Shown in pieces: positions 28,709 to 38,359 of a stretch of DNA of 46,492 nt (position 1 is the first letter of the stretch; each line of letters begins with the position of its first letter). Position numbers and translations under genes: made by a program. The notes below the pieces were generated by a model that had not been told where the DNA came from, did not search any database, and worked only from the letters and a program-made list of their open reading frames with translations. The stretch covers positions 1 through 46,492 of the forward strand of contig NZ_JAFEUN010000023.1 of the NCBI RefSeq assembly GCF_016900895.1, read 5' to 3'. The stretch is from Parashewanella hymeniacidonis (GTDB lineage Bacteria > Pseudomonadota > Gammaproteobacteria > Enterobacterales > Shewanellaceae).

Positions 28709-29416
28709 ATGCACATTTTAATCCTGGGTGGTGTCGGTGGCATAGGTGCCGGCATGATAACCGAAGCAAGACGTCGTTTCCCGACGGCAGAAATTCATGC
28801 CACTTACCATAAGCACACATCAGACAACTTTGACACAAGCGTGATTTGGCATGAAGTCAATATCTGCGATGAAGCAGAAGTCGAAACACTGGCCAACCAG
28901 TTTGATGAATTACAACTTTTGATAAATTGCGTTGGTTTATTGCATCTGGACAGTCAACTGCCTGAAAAATCCATCAATCAATTCAACCCAGATTTTTTTA
29001 ACGCCAATATTCAAATTAATGCTCTGCCCAGCTTATTGCTGGCAAAACATTTTCAAACCGTACTTAACCGATCAACATTAAGCTATTTCGTCACCGTATC
29101 AGCAAAAGTAGGCAGCATCAGCGATAACCGTTTAGGTGGCTGGATGAGTTATCGTTGCTCTAAAGCTGCGCTTAATATGGCACTTAAGACATTAAGCATA
29201 GAATGGCATCGAACGGCACCTAACATCTGCGTATTATCATTTCACCCAGGGACAACGGACACGGCATTATCAAAGCCTTTTCAGGCACGCTTACCACAAG
29301 GGCAATTGCAAACACCTGCACAAACGGCTCACTACTTTTTTGACTTGTTGTCTAAACTAACCACTGAAGACAGTGGCAGTTTTATCGACTATGCTGGCAA
29401 TAAACTCCCTTGGTAA
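28709..29416 (+). CDS. short-chain dehydrogenase/reductase (CsgA/C-factor-like)
   Basis: A 235-residue SDR. The cofactor loop is ILGGVGGIGAGMITEA near residue 5, with NCVG near 75. The catalytic set includes Ser in VTVSAKVGS and the YxxxK motif in MSYRCSKAALN. The C-terminal part has HPGTTDTALSKPF. It resembles the C-factor branch of the SDR family, for which substrates are rarely known. It follows moeB by 24 bases and precedes the glycerate kinase by 13 bases, so the four genes look like one transcript. A link to molybdenum cofactor synthesis is not implied by its sequence. Confidence 0.85.
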   Translation: MHILILGGVGGIGAGMITEARRRFPTAEIHATYHKHTSDNFDTSVIWHEVNICDEAEVETLANQFDELQLLINCVGLLHLDSQLPEKSINQFNPDFFNANIQINALPSLLLAKHFQTVLNRSTLSYFVTVSAKVGSISDNRLGGWMSYRCSKAALNMALKTLSIEWHRTAPNICVLSFHPGTTDTALSKPFQARLPQGQLQTPAQTAHYFFDLLSKLTTEDSGSFIDYAGNKLPW

Positions 29417-29429
29417 TTTTGATTGATTC

Positions 29430-30560
29430 ATGAAAAGCATCATTGTCGCACCGGATTCATTTAAAGAAAGTTTAACCGCAACCCAAGTTGCCGATGCCAT
29501 AGCAGAAGGTATTCTCGCCGTAAATCAGAATATCGAGGTGATAAAGTTACCAATCGCAGACGGTGGTGAAGGCACGTTAGATGCGTTATCAGGCCTGATC
29601 CCCTGCACCAAGATTCCCAGTTTAGTGACAGATGCACTTGGTCTACCGATGCACAATCATTTTTTACTTGCGAGCAATCAACGCATAGCGATGATTGAAG
29701 TTGCGCAATCTTGTGGTCTGGCACAAATCGCTCCAAACCAAAGAGATCCGATGCAAGCCACTAGTTATGGCGTAGGGCAACAAATGGAATTAGCCATCGA
29801 ACTCGGTGTCGATGAAATCGTTCTGGCTTTAGGCGGCAGCGCAACCAATGACTGCGGCGCAGGACTACTACAAGCATTAGGTGCAAGATATCGAGATAAA
29901 AATGGCCAAGAAATCTTAGTGTCAGGTGGAAACCTCTGCCAAATAAAATCTATCGATATTTCAGAGCTTAACCCCAGACTGGCTAAAACAAAGATCACTT
30001 TATTGTGTGATGTTACTAATCCTCTTTTCGGTAAAGCGGGTGCCAGTCATACATTCGGTTCGCAAAAAGGCGCATCAGCACAGCAAATTGATATTCTTGA
30101 AAACAATATTCAGCACTTCGCCGTCTTACTGGATGCTAAGTTTGGAAAGCCACTGAGTAATATTGAAGGCGCTGGAGCGGCAGGTGGTATTCCAGCTGTT
30201 TTAATTGCTATTTGCAATGCACAGTTAACATCAGGAATTGATTATATTTTAGAGCGGTCTGAATTTTCTACCCATCTGCAAAATGCTGATTTAGTCATTA
30301 CAGGCGAAGGTAAAATTGATACACAAAGTGTTGATGGGAAAGCACTCTCTGGAGTGGCAAAACAAGCCATGAAAGCAGGCGTTCCCGTTATTGCATTAGC
30401 TGGAAGTGTAACCTGCGATGTTAACTCCTTAAATAAAATTGGCATTACTGCCGCCTTTAGTATCTGCAATCAACCACTCACGCTAGAACAAGCCTTTAAA
30501 GATACTTCAGAGAATTTGAAACGCACGGCTGAAAACGTTACTCGTTTGTTATTGTGCTAA
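29430..30560 (+). CDS. glycerate kinase (GarK/GlxK type)
   Basis: A 376-residue kinase of the bacterial type 1 glycerate kinase family, converting D-glycerate to 2- or 3-phosphoglycerate with ATP. Motifs are IVAPDSFKESLTATQVADAI at the N-terminus, PIADGGEGTLDAL, LALGGSATNDCGAGLLQALG, and VITGEGKIDTQSVDGKALSG. Length is normal and the frame is intact. It is the last gene after moeA-moeB-SDR. Neighbouring glycerate or glyoxylate genes are not in the window, so its pathway context is unclear. Confidence 0.93.
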   Translation: MKSIIVAPDSFKESLTATQVADAIAEGILAVNQNIEVIKLPIADGGEGTLDALSGLIPCTKIPSLVTDALGLPMHNHFLLASNQRIAMIEVAQSCGLAQIAPNQRDPMQATSYGVGQQMELAIELGVDEIVLALGGSATNDCGAGLLQALGARYRDKNGQEILVSGGNLCQIKSIDISELNPRLAKTKITLLCDVTNPLFGKAGASHTFGSQKGASAQQIDILENNIQHFAVLLDAKFGKPLSNIEGAGAAGGIPAVLIAICNAQLTSGIDYILERSEFSTHLQNADLVITGEGKIDTQSVDGKALSGVAKQAMKAGVPVIALAGSVTCDVNSLNKIGITAAFSICNQPLTLEQAFKDTSENLKRTAENVTRLLLC

Positions 30561-31194
30561 AAGTGGATTAACAAATAACCTTTGGTGATCGTATAGAATG
30601 AAACTAGCTTTTGGACAAAAGCTTGCCAGAAATTAAAAATAACTGTTAGCAATTCGGATTAAAAAATCTAAGGATAGATCAGCTGACCATCGAACTAAAC
30701 CAACGCTGGCAATTCGCTGCACCATCACGCCTTAATTTATCCATTAGTTTGCAATAAAATGTTAGATATTGCATTTCCAGCTACACCTTTAAGTAACATA
30801 CCAAACTCTGTGCAGAGCTTGCCATATTTTTGCAATGCAAATGGGGGCGTTCGAGAATATGTGTACGATGACAGAATTGCTCCTCTTCTATTTACCTTTA
30901 TGACTATTTGAGTTTCTGCATAAAAAATAATTACTTGCATTGGTAGGATTATCTTTAGGCGCAATTGATTTGATCATTTTGCAATGTAGGTAAAGCAAAA
31001 GTCACTCAGGAAGATGAATGCAAAACTTGCTGATGTAACGCTTAGCCTTCCTTTTGAACGCCTAGATTAAATTACAGCTTTAGCCCTATTATCCTTAAAA
31101 GCAAATAACAAGCTTGAACCGTCTGTAACAATATGATAACAATTGTATTGACCTTTAGTTACTGGTCAACAAATAAAATATTAGGGAATGCGAA
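30561..31194. other. 634-base intergenic stretch, only a palindrome near the receptor start
   Basis: No frame here has convincing coding character; a 75-codon minus-strand frame at 30737-30964 lacks a ribosome-binding site and family features. An 8-bp stem AGCTTTTG/CAAAAGCT at 30606-30623 follows the glycerate kinase gene without a T run. The last 70 bases hold the receptor's likely promoter and palindrome. Confidence 0.5.
31148..31169. promoter_or_regulatory. palindrome and -35-like box upstream of the TonB receptor
   Basis: TTGACC (31148-31153) and GGTCAA (31164-31169) form a perfect inverted repeat with a 10-base spacer, 26 bases before the receptor start. TTGACC is also a good -35 match, with AT-rich AAATAAAAT around 31171-31179 at -10 distance. 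A second loose repeat, CAATA/TATTG, lies at 31129-31150. This could be a repressor operator for substrate-controlled expression; no regulator is adjacent. Confidence 0.45.
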
Positions 31195-34194
31195 ATGATG
31201 AATAATACATTTAAGCGATCATTATTAGCCGCTGCAGTTGCAACAGGATTAAGTGTCGCTTTACCAGCTTATTCTGCAAGTAATACAGCGGGTTCTGTTT
31301 ACGGACAAGCTGATGCAAACAGTAAGATTACTTACGCAAATGAAAGAACTGGGATTACCAGAACTGTTTCGGTTGGTTCTGACGGTAAATTCAGTATAAA
31401 CAACGTACCTCCAGGTAGATACAAGGTTACTGATTCAAATGGAGTTAGTAGAGAGGTCGAAGTAAAAATTGGTGTAGGAACTTCCGTAACATTCGATCAA
31501 GGAGTTGAGACAATAGCTGTTTTAGGTTCAAGAATTAATGCTATTGATACTTCTTCTGTAGAATCTTCAGCAGTGTTTACATCTGAAGATATTGAGCTTT
31601 TACCAGTGCAACAAAATGTTGTCAATATAGCTCTACTGACTCCCGGAACGACTCAGGGAGGTTCAAATTTCGGAAGAAACTTACCATCTTTTGGTGGTTC
31701 ATCCATTGCCGAGAATGGATATTACATCGATGGATTTGATGTAACCAATTTACGGTCACTTTTGAATTACGCAAAACTTCCTTATGATGCTATTGAACAA
31801 ACTCAAGTAAAAACTGGTGGGTATGGAGTTGAATATGGCCGCTCTCTTGGTGGAATCATCAATGTTGTAACTAGAAGCGGCTCTAATGACTGGGAATTTG
31901 GCGGAAGCGTTAAATATACCCCTCATCAGTTAACAGCTACTGCAAAAAATGTTGTAAGTAAGAATACTCCTGATGTTTACACTGGCTACTATTCAGAAAA
32001 TACTCATGATGATTTGTCCTATACATTATTTGCCGGTGGAGCAATCATTAAAGATAAGCTCTTCTTTTTTGTAAATGCTGAAGGTCGCAAAGATTCGGAT
32101 GAGTATTTTTATAAAGATCAAAGTAGAATTTATGATCGAACTAATCCAAATTACCTCGCTAACTTAGATTGGTATTTGAACGAAGATCATCACTTCCGTT
32201 TAACTCATATTGGGAATAAAGTTACACGCGAACGTCAAAACTTTGAAAATCCTTATGACGATGAAGGAAATAGACTGGAGTTTACAGGACGCCACGGTAT
32301 ACCTTCGTCAGACTATGACCTGAAATCTGGTGGTGACATATTTATTGCACGATATACCGGCTATCTAACAGATGATTTTAGTGTTCGTGTCTTATATGGA
32401 CAATTAGAGCATGAATATGAAGTAACTCCTAATTTAGAAGGAGGAGATTGTGCTTATGCTTGGGATACTACAGGTGAAAAACAATGGGCACAACGTGATA
32501 GAATTGGTTGCTGGAATCCAGTGCAAAACCTTGTAACATCAGACTTTCCTATGAAGGATGAACGTGAAAGTTACAAAGTCGATTTTGATTGGACGATAGG
32601 TGATCATCATCTCCGATTTGGTTACAACCATGAGAACTATGACTCTTATGATCCTGGCACTCAATATTCGGGTGATATTTACTACAGATATATTGATGGC
32701 GCAGAGTACAATGGTGGTGTAGTTAATGGCGTAGACGTTGGTGTTGGGACAAAAACTGTTCGTGTCAGAACATATAATACAGATTCAGCATCTTTTTCTT
32801 TAATTAATACTGCTTGGTATTTAGAAGATAACTGGCAAATAACCGACAACGTTTTGGCTTACTTAGCTGTACGTGGTGAAACATTTGAAAATACTGATGG
32901 CAATGGCGATACATTCATTAAATCAGAAAATTTAATTGCTCCTAGGTTCGGTATTTCTTGGGATATCAACGGTGATAGCTCCCAAAAACTTTACGCAACT
33001 TTAGGTCGTTACTATATTCCAGTTGCAACAAACACTAACATTCGAGCTACTCGAGGAGAGGTTTTCACACAACAGTTCCATTATGTCGATGGTTTTAACC
33101 CTAGTGACGGTACTCCAGTCGGTCTTGGAGACCAGTTTGGTGGGACTATTCTGGATGAACAAATTGCTGATCCACGTAAAATTGCTGATCAAAACTTAAA
33201 TCCAATGCACCAAGATGAGCTAATTATTGGATATCAATATGCATTAAACGAAGATTGGACTCTAGGCGTGAAATTCATGGGACGTACTATCCAAGATGGT
33301 ATGGATGATTACTGTGGTCACGATGGCTTCATAGATTGGGCAGCAGATAATGGCTACAACAACTTTAACCCTTCAGATTTACAAGGTTGTATTGTAATAA
33401 ACCCAGGACGAGATGTTACTTTAGATATAGACGTTGATCATAGTGGTAACCTAGAAACTCATACGATAGATAGTAAATATCTCGGTCTTCCTGAGTATAA
33501 ACGTCACTACTTAGGTCTAGAATTTACTGCTGAAAAGTCTTGGTCAGATAACTGGAAAGGTAGTTTCTCCTACGTTCTTTCGAGAGCATTTGGTAACGCT
33601 GAAGGATATGTTAACTCAACATTAGCCCAAGAAGATGCTGGGGCGACTCAAGATTTCGACCATGGTCGATTTATGGATGGAGCCTATGGTGATCTACCTA
33701 CAGATCGTAGACATCAATTTAAATTCTATGGGGCGTATCAATTTAATGACGAATGGACAGTATCAGCTAACTTATCTGTAACATCTGGTATCCCACTAAG
33801 CTGTAATGGTTATATCCCATTGGAAGGATTAAAACAAGATCCATCAGGTAATGGGAGTACAGCTTACGATTACCATAATTTTGAACGGTATTCAGCTTCA
33901 AGTTTCTACTGTAAAGATGAAAATGGGAACCCGACTCTTACTAAAAGAGGCGATCAAGGGCGATCAAACTGGTTATTTGACACTAGCTTGAGTGTGGTTT
34001 ATAAACCAGAAGCCTTTGAAGGTTTAACTCTTCAAGCGAGTGTCTATAACGTATTTAACACACAAAGACCTAATACGTATGACCAACAGTTAGACTTGGC
34101 ACGTGATAATAATGAACAAAGCAAAAACTTCTTGAACGCTACAGGCTATCAAGATCCGCGAGAAGTTCAATTTATTGCACGTTATAGCTTTTAA
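31195..34194 (+). CDS. TonB-dependent receptor with N-terminal carboxypeptidase-like domain (Oar-like)
   Basis: A 999-residue outer-membrane receptor. The signal peptide (residues 1-27) is followed by a carboxypeptidase-regulatory-like beta-sandwich at ~30-105 (GQADANSKITYANERTGITR; GKFSINNVPPGRYKVTDSNG). Next is a plug domain ~110-235 (SAVFTSEDIELLPVQQNVVN; GGYGVEYGRSLGGIINVVTR), then a large barrel ending FIARYSF. This layout is the Oar/Shewanella-type receptor, often used for large or carbohydrate-like substrates, but no neighbouring catabolic genes identify the ligand. It is preceded by AGGGAATGCGA and followed by a terminator at 34254-34278. The gene splits the two molybdenum blocks. Confidence 0.9.
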   Translation: MMNNTFKRSLLAAAVATGLSVALPAYSASNTAGSVYGQADANSKITYANERTGITRTVSVGSDGKFSINNVPPGRYKVTDSNGVSREVEVKIGVGTSVTFDQGVETIAVLGSRINAIDTSSVESSAVFTSEDIELLPVQQNVVNIALLTPGTTQGGSNFGRNLPSFGGSSIAENGYYIDGFDVTNLRSLLNYAKLPYDAIEQTQVKTGGYGVEYGRSLGGIINVVTRSGSNDWEFGGSVKYTPHQLTATAKNVVSKNTPDVYTGYYSENTHDDLSYTLFAGGAIIKDKLFFFVNAEGRKDSDEYFYKDQSRIYDRTNPNYLANLDWYLNEDHHFRLTHIGNKVTRERQNFENPYDDEGNRLEFTGRHGIPSSDYDLKSGGDIFIARYTGYLTDDFSVRVLYGQLEHEYEVTPNLEGGDCAYAWDTTGEKQWAQRDRIGCWNPVQNLVTSDFPMKDERESYKVDFDWTIGDHHLRFGYNHENYDSYDPGTQYSGDIYYRYIDGAEYNGGVVNGVDVGVGTKTVRVRTYNTDSASFSLINTAWYLEDNWQITDNVLAYLAVRGETFENTDGNGDTFIKSENLIAPRFGISWDINGDSSQKLYATLGRYYIPVATNTNIRATRGEVFTQQFHYVDGFNPSDGTPVGLGDQFGGTILDEQIADPRKIADQNLNPMHQDELIIGYQYALNEDWTLGVKFMGRTIQDGMDDYCGHDGFIDWAADNGYNNFNPSDLQGCIVINPGRDVTLDIDVDHSGNLETHTIDSKYLGLPEYKRHYLGLEFTAEKSWSDNWKGSFSYVLSRAFGNAEGYVNSTLAQEDAGATQDFDHGRFMDGAYGDLPTDRRHQFKFYGAYQFNDEWTVSANLSVTSGIPLSCNGYIPLEGLKQDPSGNGSTAYDYHNFERYSASSFYCKDENGNPTLTKRGDQGRSNWLFDTSLSVVYKPEAFEGLTLQASVYNVFNTQRPNTYDQQLDLARDNNEQSKNFLNATGYQDPREVQFIARYSF

Positions 34195-34215
34195 TTTATT
34201 GTAATTAGAATGTAT

Positions 34216-34243
34216 CCCTAAGTTATTCCCTGGTAACTTAGGG
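34216..34243 (+). repeat. 10-bp stem hairpin after the receptor gene
   Basis: CCCTAAGTTA (34216-34225) pairs perfectly with TAACTTAGGG (34234-34243), loop of 8, 22 bases past the stop. No T run follows. It precedes the better terminator at 34254 and may protect the mRNA end. Confidence 0.55.
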
Positions 34244-34253
34244 TTATAAAGCC

Positions 34254-34278
34254 AAGCCCTACGATGTTTAGGGCTTTT
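34254..34278 (+). terminator. rho-independent terminator of the TonB receptor gene
   Basis: AAGCCCTA (34254-34261) pairs with TAGGGCTT (34269-34276), loop of 7, followed by TT and a nearby T6 run. Well placed 60 bases past the receptor stop. Confidence 0.75.
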
Positions 34279-34398
34279 ACTATTTTTTATTGACTCAATA
34301 TTTATTTAGTGTTTAAAGAACTTGCCACCTTAATTCTAGTTGCCTTATAAAAACTAATCGGAAAAATCACCCTTATCGATTTCTAGAGTTGAAGCACT

Positions 34399-35125
34399 AA
34401 CCAAGTTTGGGGCAAAACCAAGCCAGTAATTTCAGATAACGTTGATGGCTGCAACATACCCCATCGAAGTTGTTGAGGATATGATTGAATGCAAAATGGC
34501 GTGGGCGAGACATGGACGTCGAGCCAAGCTCTGGGGTACAGGATGTACCATCAGAGCTGTTAGAAATTTATTCAATCATATCCGAAACGCTCAGCTTCGT
34601 TTGGGCGGCATGGGATGATGCAAGAAGGGATTTGCTGGAGAATCCCTTTTTGCTCGGGTGTGGGCAGAAAGCCCACGACTTTGTAAACTTCGCAGAAGTT
34701 TTGCCTTCAAATACAAAAGCCACTGGACACCCGCTTTCGCGAGTGTGACGCTAATGACTTGAACTTGAATGTCTCAGGCCAGCCAATTTTGGGGCAAAAC
34801 CAAGCCAGAAACTTCAGATAACTTTGCGGGTTGCAACTTTCTCCATCGAAGCTGTTGAGGATATGATTGAATGCAAAATGACATGGGCGAGACATGGACG
34901 TCGAGCCAAGCTCTGGGGTACAGGTCGTTCTCGCACATCCGTGTGCTTCACGACATTCAGGCGTCCTGCCTATTAGATTTACCATCAGAGCTGTTAGGCA
35001 TTTATTCAATTATATCTGAAACGTTCAGCTTCGTTTGGGCGGCACGGGTTGATGCAAGAAGGGATTTGCTGGAGAATGACCTACATACAAAAGGCACTGG
35101 ACACCCGCCTTCGCGAGTGTGACGG
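34399..35125. repeat. two imperfect direct repeats of about 340 bp
   Basis: Copy 1 (about 34399-34750) and copy 2 (about 34780-35125) share long identical stretches: TTGGGGCAAAACC, GAGACATGGACGTCGAGCC, CCATCAGAGCTGTTAG, GGATTTGCTGGAGAAT and CTGGACACCCGC. Copy 2 carries about 50 extra bases around 34926-34978. Copy 1 carries about 60 extra bases around 34640-34705 containing three hairpins: AAGGGATT/AATCCCTT at 34625-34648 followed by T5, GTGGGC/GCCCAC at 34660-34676, and AAACTTC/GAAGTTT at 34685-34701. Frames crossing the repeats look non-coding. Most likely copies of a dispersed non-coding element, in a 1,024-base gap with no gene. Confidence 0.8.
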
Positions 35126-35218
35126 TAATATGTTGAACCTATATCATTGAAACTAATCAACCATATGGCGTGAACCAATTACAGCACCGTCACAGTCTTC
35201 AATATAAAACCACCGTTA

Positions 35219-36868
35219 TCACATGTTCGGATAATTCGGACCACCGCCGCCTTCTGGCGTCACCCAAGTGATATTCTGGCTTGGATCTTTAATGTCACAG
35301 GTTTTACAGTGAATGCAGTTTTGACCGTTGATCACAAATTTCTGTTCGCCCGCTTCTTCCACGACTTCATAAACGCCTGCTGGACAGTAGCGTTGCGCAG
35401 GCTCATCAAACTTAACCAAATTAACTTGAATCGGAATTTGGGCATCTTTCAACTTAAGATGACATGGCTGATCTTCTTCATGAAAGGTATTTGATAGATA
35501 AACCGATGATAATTTATCAAACGTCAGCTTGCCGTCTGGCTTTTGATAATCAATTTTACTGTAAGCCGACGTTTCGGCCATTTGCGCATAATCAGGCTTT
35601 TCATCACGTAATGTAACTGGGAACTTGCCACCGAACCAATTTTGATCAATATAGTTAAACGCACCACCCATCAACGTACCAAACTTGTGCAGAGCAGGAC
35701 CAAAATTACGTGAACAGTATAGCTCTTGATATAACCAACTTTGTTCAAACTTATCTTGGAAGCAATCTAAATCTTTACCGCCTTCAACGCCAGCCATCAA
35801 TGCTTCAGCGATGGTTTCGGCAGCTAACATACCACTCTTCATAGCAGTATGAGTGCCTTTAATTTTAGCGAAGTTAAGAGTTCCAGCATCGCAACCCACA
35901 AGCAAGCCACCAGGGAAGCTCATTTTAGGGAGTGAGTTTAACCCGCCTTTGGCAATAGCACGTGCGCCATAACTAATTCGCTCACCATTTTGTAACTCTT
36001 TTGCAATAACAGGGTGAGTTTTATAACGCTGAAACTCATCAAATGGGCTTATATGGGGATTCTGGTAGTTTAAGTCAACAATTAGCCCAACAACGACTTG
36101 GTTGTCTTCAATGTGATACAAGAAGCCACCGCCTGAAGCGCCTTCTGTTAATGGCCAGCCACCTGTATGAACAACTTTTCCTTGCTGATGTTGCTCATCA
36201 GGTACCTTCCAAATTTCTTTAAACCCTAAGCCGTAATGTTGTGGGGTTTTGCCATTATCTAGATTGAAGGTTTCAATTAATTTTTTACCAATATGGCCGC
36301 GGCAACCTTCAGAGAATACCGTGTACTTGGCATGCAATTCCATGCCCGGCATATAACTGTCTTTTGGCTCACCATTTTCGCCAACACCCATATCTCCGAT
36401 TAAAATGCCTTTAACACTGCCATCTTCATGATATAACGCTTCGCTTGCTGCGAAGCCTGGAAAAATCTCTACGCCTAGGTTTTCAGCTTGTTCCGCCAAC
36501 CAACGACTCAAGTTACTCACACTGATAATATAATTGCCATCATTGTGCATCGTTTTAGGCACAAAAGCGTTTGGCATTAAACGGCTGCCATCATCAGAGT
36601 TCAACAAATAAATTTCATCATGAGTGACACTGGTTTTTAGTGGTGCATCTTGAGACTTCCAGTCCGGGAATAATTCATCCAATACCTTTGGTTCAAACAC
36701 AGCACCTGAAAGAATATGAGCTCCAACTTCAGAGCCTTTCTCCACGACACAAACGGTAAACTCTTTACCTGAGTCTTTTGAGATTTGCATAAGTCGACAA
36801 GCCGTGGCTAACCCAGCAGGGCCTGCACCAACAATGACTACGTCAAACTCCATTGATTCGCGTTCCAT
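35219..36868 (-). CDS. electron transfer flavoprotein-ubiquinone oxidoreductase
   Basis: A 549-residue FAD and 4Fe-4S enzyme of the inner membrane face that passes electrons from ETF (fatty-acid and amino-acid oxidation) to ubiquinone. Start: two ATGs are adjacent; 36868 (MERESMEFDVVIVGAG) has AAAGG at better distance than 36871. Features are the FAD-binding GAGPAGLATACRL, GCRGHIGKKL, the membrane-association region near the middle, and the C-terminal cluster cysteines in NCIHCKTCDIKDPSQN plus the earlier YCPAGVYE. The final VTPEGGGGPNYPNM is diagnostic. ETF subunits are not in the window. Confidence 0.96.
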   Translation of the reverse strand: MERESMEFDVVIVGAGPAGLATACRLMQISKDSGKEFTVCVVEKGSEVGAHILSGAVFEPKVLDELFPDWKSQDAPLKTSVTHDEIYLLNSDDGSRLMPNAFVPKTMHNDGNYIISVSNLSRWLAEQAENLGVEIFPGFAASEALYHEDGSVKGILIGDMGVGENGEPKDSYMPGMELHAKYTVFSEGCRGHIGKKLIETFNLDNGKTPQHYGLGFKEIWKVPDEQHQQGKVVHTGGWPLTEGASGGGFLYHIEDNQVVVGLIVDLNYQNPHISPFDEFQRYKTHPVIAKELQNGERISYGARAIAKGGLNSLPKMSFPGGLLVGCDAGTLNFAKIKGTHTAMKSGMLAAETIAEALMAGVEGGKDLDCFQDKFEQSWLYQELYCSRNFGPALHKFGTLMGGAFNYIDQNWFGGKFPVTLRDEKPDYAQMAETSAYSKIDYQKPDGKLTFDKLSSVYLSNTFHEEDQPCHLKLKDAQIPIQVNLVKFDEPAQRYCPAGVYEVVEEAGEQKFVINGQNCIHCKTCDIKDPSQNITWVTPEGGGGPNYPNM

Positions 36869-37091
36869 CATTTCACCTTTATTTGTTGAGCCTCCGACTT
36901 TATTTTATTTACGATATTCGTCGGATGTTATTTTTGATTATTGCTATGACATTTCGCCACCTTACCGCAAAATGAGTATTTTTCGAAATACACCATTCAA
37001 GGATAACGAGCAAAGGTTTACGTTTACGTAAATGTAACACAAATTAATCTGGGTACAAACTCGCACAATTGAACCAAACCGGTTTGTAAGC

Positions 37092-37105
37092 TTGATTTAG
37101 CTCAA
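37092..37105. promoter_or_regulatory. FNR-like box upstream of moaA
   Basis: TTGATTTAGCTCAA matches the FNR consensus TTGAT-N4-ATCAA at 9 of 10 defined positions. It lies 243 bases before the moaA start. In E. coli moa transcription rises without oxygen via FNR, so this fits, but the evidence is a single motif match in AT-rich DNA. It could also act on the divergent ETF oxidoreductase gene. Confidence 0.45.
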
Positions 37106-37235
37106 GAATTGTCAAATAAGCGCTATCAGCGTATTCAAAGATACGTCTATAATTGGTTTCGAGTATCTGATCATAGGGCCTTTTTAATGATTGCCATATT
37201 CAGGTACCTAAAATCTCCGAGCTTTTTTTTCTAAG

Positions 37236-37341
37236 TCTCCGGTCTGATGCTATTCAACCGTGAAGATATGGAAATCTAGCCGTGGCGATGTTGCCACCAG
37301 GGTTAAGTGCAGAAATGTCTTGGCCTCCCGAATTTGGAAAG
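37236..37341 (+). ncRNA. molybdenum cofactor riboswitch-like leader of moaA
   Basis: The 476-base space before moaA has a structured GC-richer leader with blocks typical of the Moco RNA motif: CTCCGG near 37237, AGCCGTGGCGATGTTGCCAC with CAGGGTTAAGTGCAGAAA (37278-37316), and GCCTCCCG near 37323-37330, then GGAAAGG as the ribosome-binding site. In the family, binding of the cofactor lowers translation of the moa operon. I recognise the block pattern from memory and did not fold it. Confidence 0.72.
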
Positions 37342-37347
37342 GTGATT

Positions 37348-38328
37348 ATGTCTGATCTGTTAGATGACTTTGGTCGTAAATTTAACTATTTACGGCTATC
37401 TATAACCGACGTTTGTAATTTCAAATGTACTTATTGTTTGCCTGATGGTTACCAACCTGAAGGGAAGCCTCACTTTTTGCGCCTTGATGAAATTGGCCGC
37501 ATTGTTAATGCCTTTGCCAAAGTCGGCACCAAAAAGCTGCGTATCACAGGTGGTGAGCCGAGCCTGCGTAAAGATTTTACTGATATTATTCGTACCGTTG
37601 CTGACAACGATGCGATTGAAACTATAGCGACCACCACTAATGGTTACCGTTTAGAGAAACACGCCAAAACATGGTTTGATGCCGGTTTAAGGCACATTAA
37701 TGTTTCTGTTGATAGTTTAGACCCTCGCCAATTTCACCAAATTACCGGTGAAAATAAATTCCAAGACGTCATGCGCGGTATTGATGCGGCACTTGATGCG
37801 GGATTTGAGCGAATCAAAGTCAACGCCGTGTTACTCAAGGATCTCAATGATTCAGATTTACCGAAATTCACTGACTGGTTAAAAGACCGTCCGATTGACG
37901 TACGCTTTATTGAGTTAATGGAAACAGGGCTGCATCACAATTATTTTAAAGCTCACCATTTAAGTGGCGACGTGATTAAATCAAGGTTGTTAGCACAAGG
38001 TTGGTTGCACCAGGTGCCAAAACAAACCGATGGCCCGGCGCAGAATTTTTGCCACCCTGACTATCAGGGACGCTTTGGTTTGATCATGCCCTATTCGAAT
38101 GATTTCTGTAAAACGTGTAATCGCCTAAGGGTTTCGTCAAAAGGGAAACTGCACCTGTGCTTGTTTACTGAGTCAGGCATCGATCTACGAGACTTGCTGC
38201 AACACGATAATCAGCAAGATGAATTGATTGCACGTTTGCATGAGCAACTACATCAAAAGAAAGCGACCCATGACTTGCATCAAGGCATTACTGGGGTGAC
38301 AAAACATTTAGCCTCAATCGGTGGTTAG
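37348..38328 (+). CDS. moaA: GTP 3',8-cyclase
   Basis: A 326-residue radical SAM enzyme for the first step of molybdopterin synthesis, converting GTP toward cyclic pyranopterin phosphate with MoaC. The SAM cluster is Cys23, Cys27, Cys30 in CNFKCTYC. The second cluster lies near the C-terminus: [12 protein letters not shown] and LHLCLF. The protein ends in Gly-Gly (SIGG), required in MoaA. Start 37348 ([13 protein letters not shown]) follows GGAAAGG; the longer frame from 37282 would translate the riboswitch leader and is rejected. First gene of moaABCDE-modABC. Confidence 0.95.
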   Translation: MSDLLDDFGRKFNYLRLSITDVCNFKCTYCLPDGYQPEGKPHFLRLDEIGRIVNAFAKVGTKKLRITGGEPSLRKDFTDIIRTVADNDAIETIATTTNGYRLEKHAKTWFDAGLRHINVSVDSLDPRQFHQITGENKFQDVMRGIDAALDAGFERIKVNAVLLKDLNDSDLPKFTDWLKDRPIDVRFIELMETGLHHNYFKAHHLSGDVIKSRLLAQGWLHQVPKQTDGPAQNFCHPDYQGRFGLIMPYSNDFCKTCNRLRVSSKGKLHLCLFTESGIDLRDLLQHDNQQDELIARLHEQLHQKKATHDLHQGITGVTKHLASIGG

Positions 38329-38359
38329 TAAGTAATCACAAACTAAAGTAGGAATGATT

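Noticed and set aside
30737-30964. 75-codon minus-strand open frame in the gap before the TonB receptor
   Set aside because: No ribosome-binding site, no recognisable motif, composition not clearly protein-like.
34485-35122. Open frames of 83-100 codons crossing the direct repeats on both strands
   Set aside because: They follow the repeat sequence, differ by insert-caused shifts between copies, and have no domain features, so the DNA repeat explains them.
37282-37347. N-terminal extension of moaA
   Set aside because: It would translate the structured leader; the family start with a good ribosome-binding site is at 37348.
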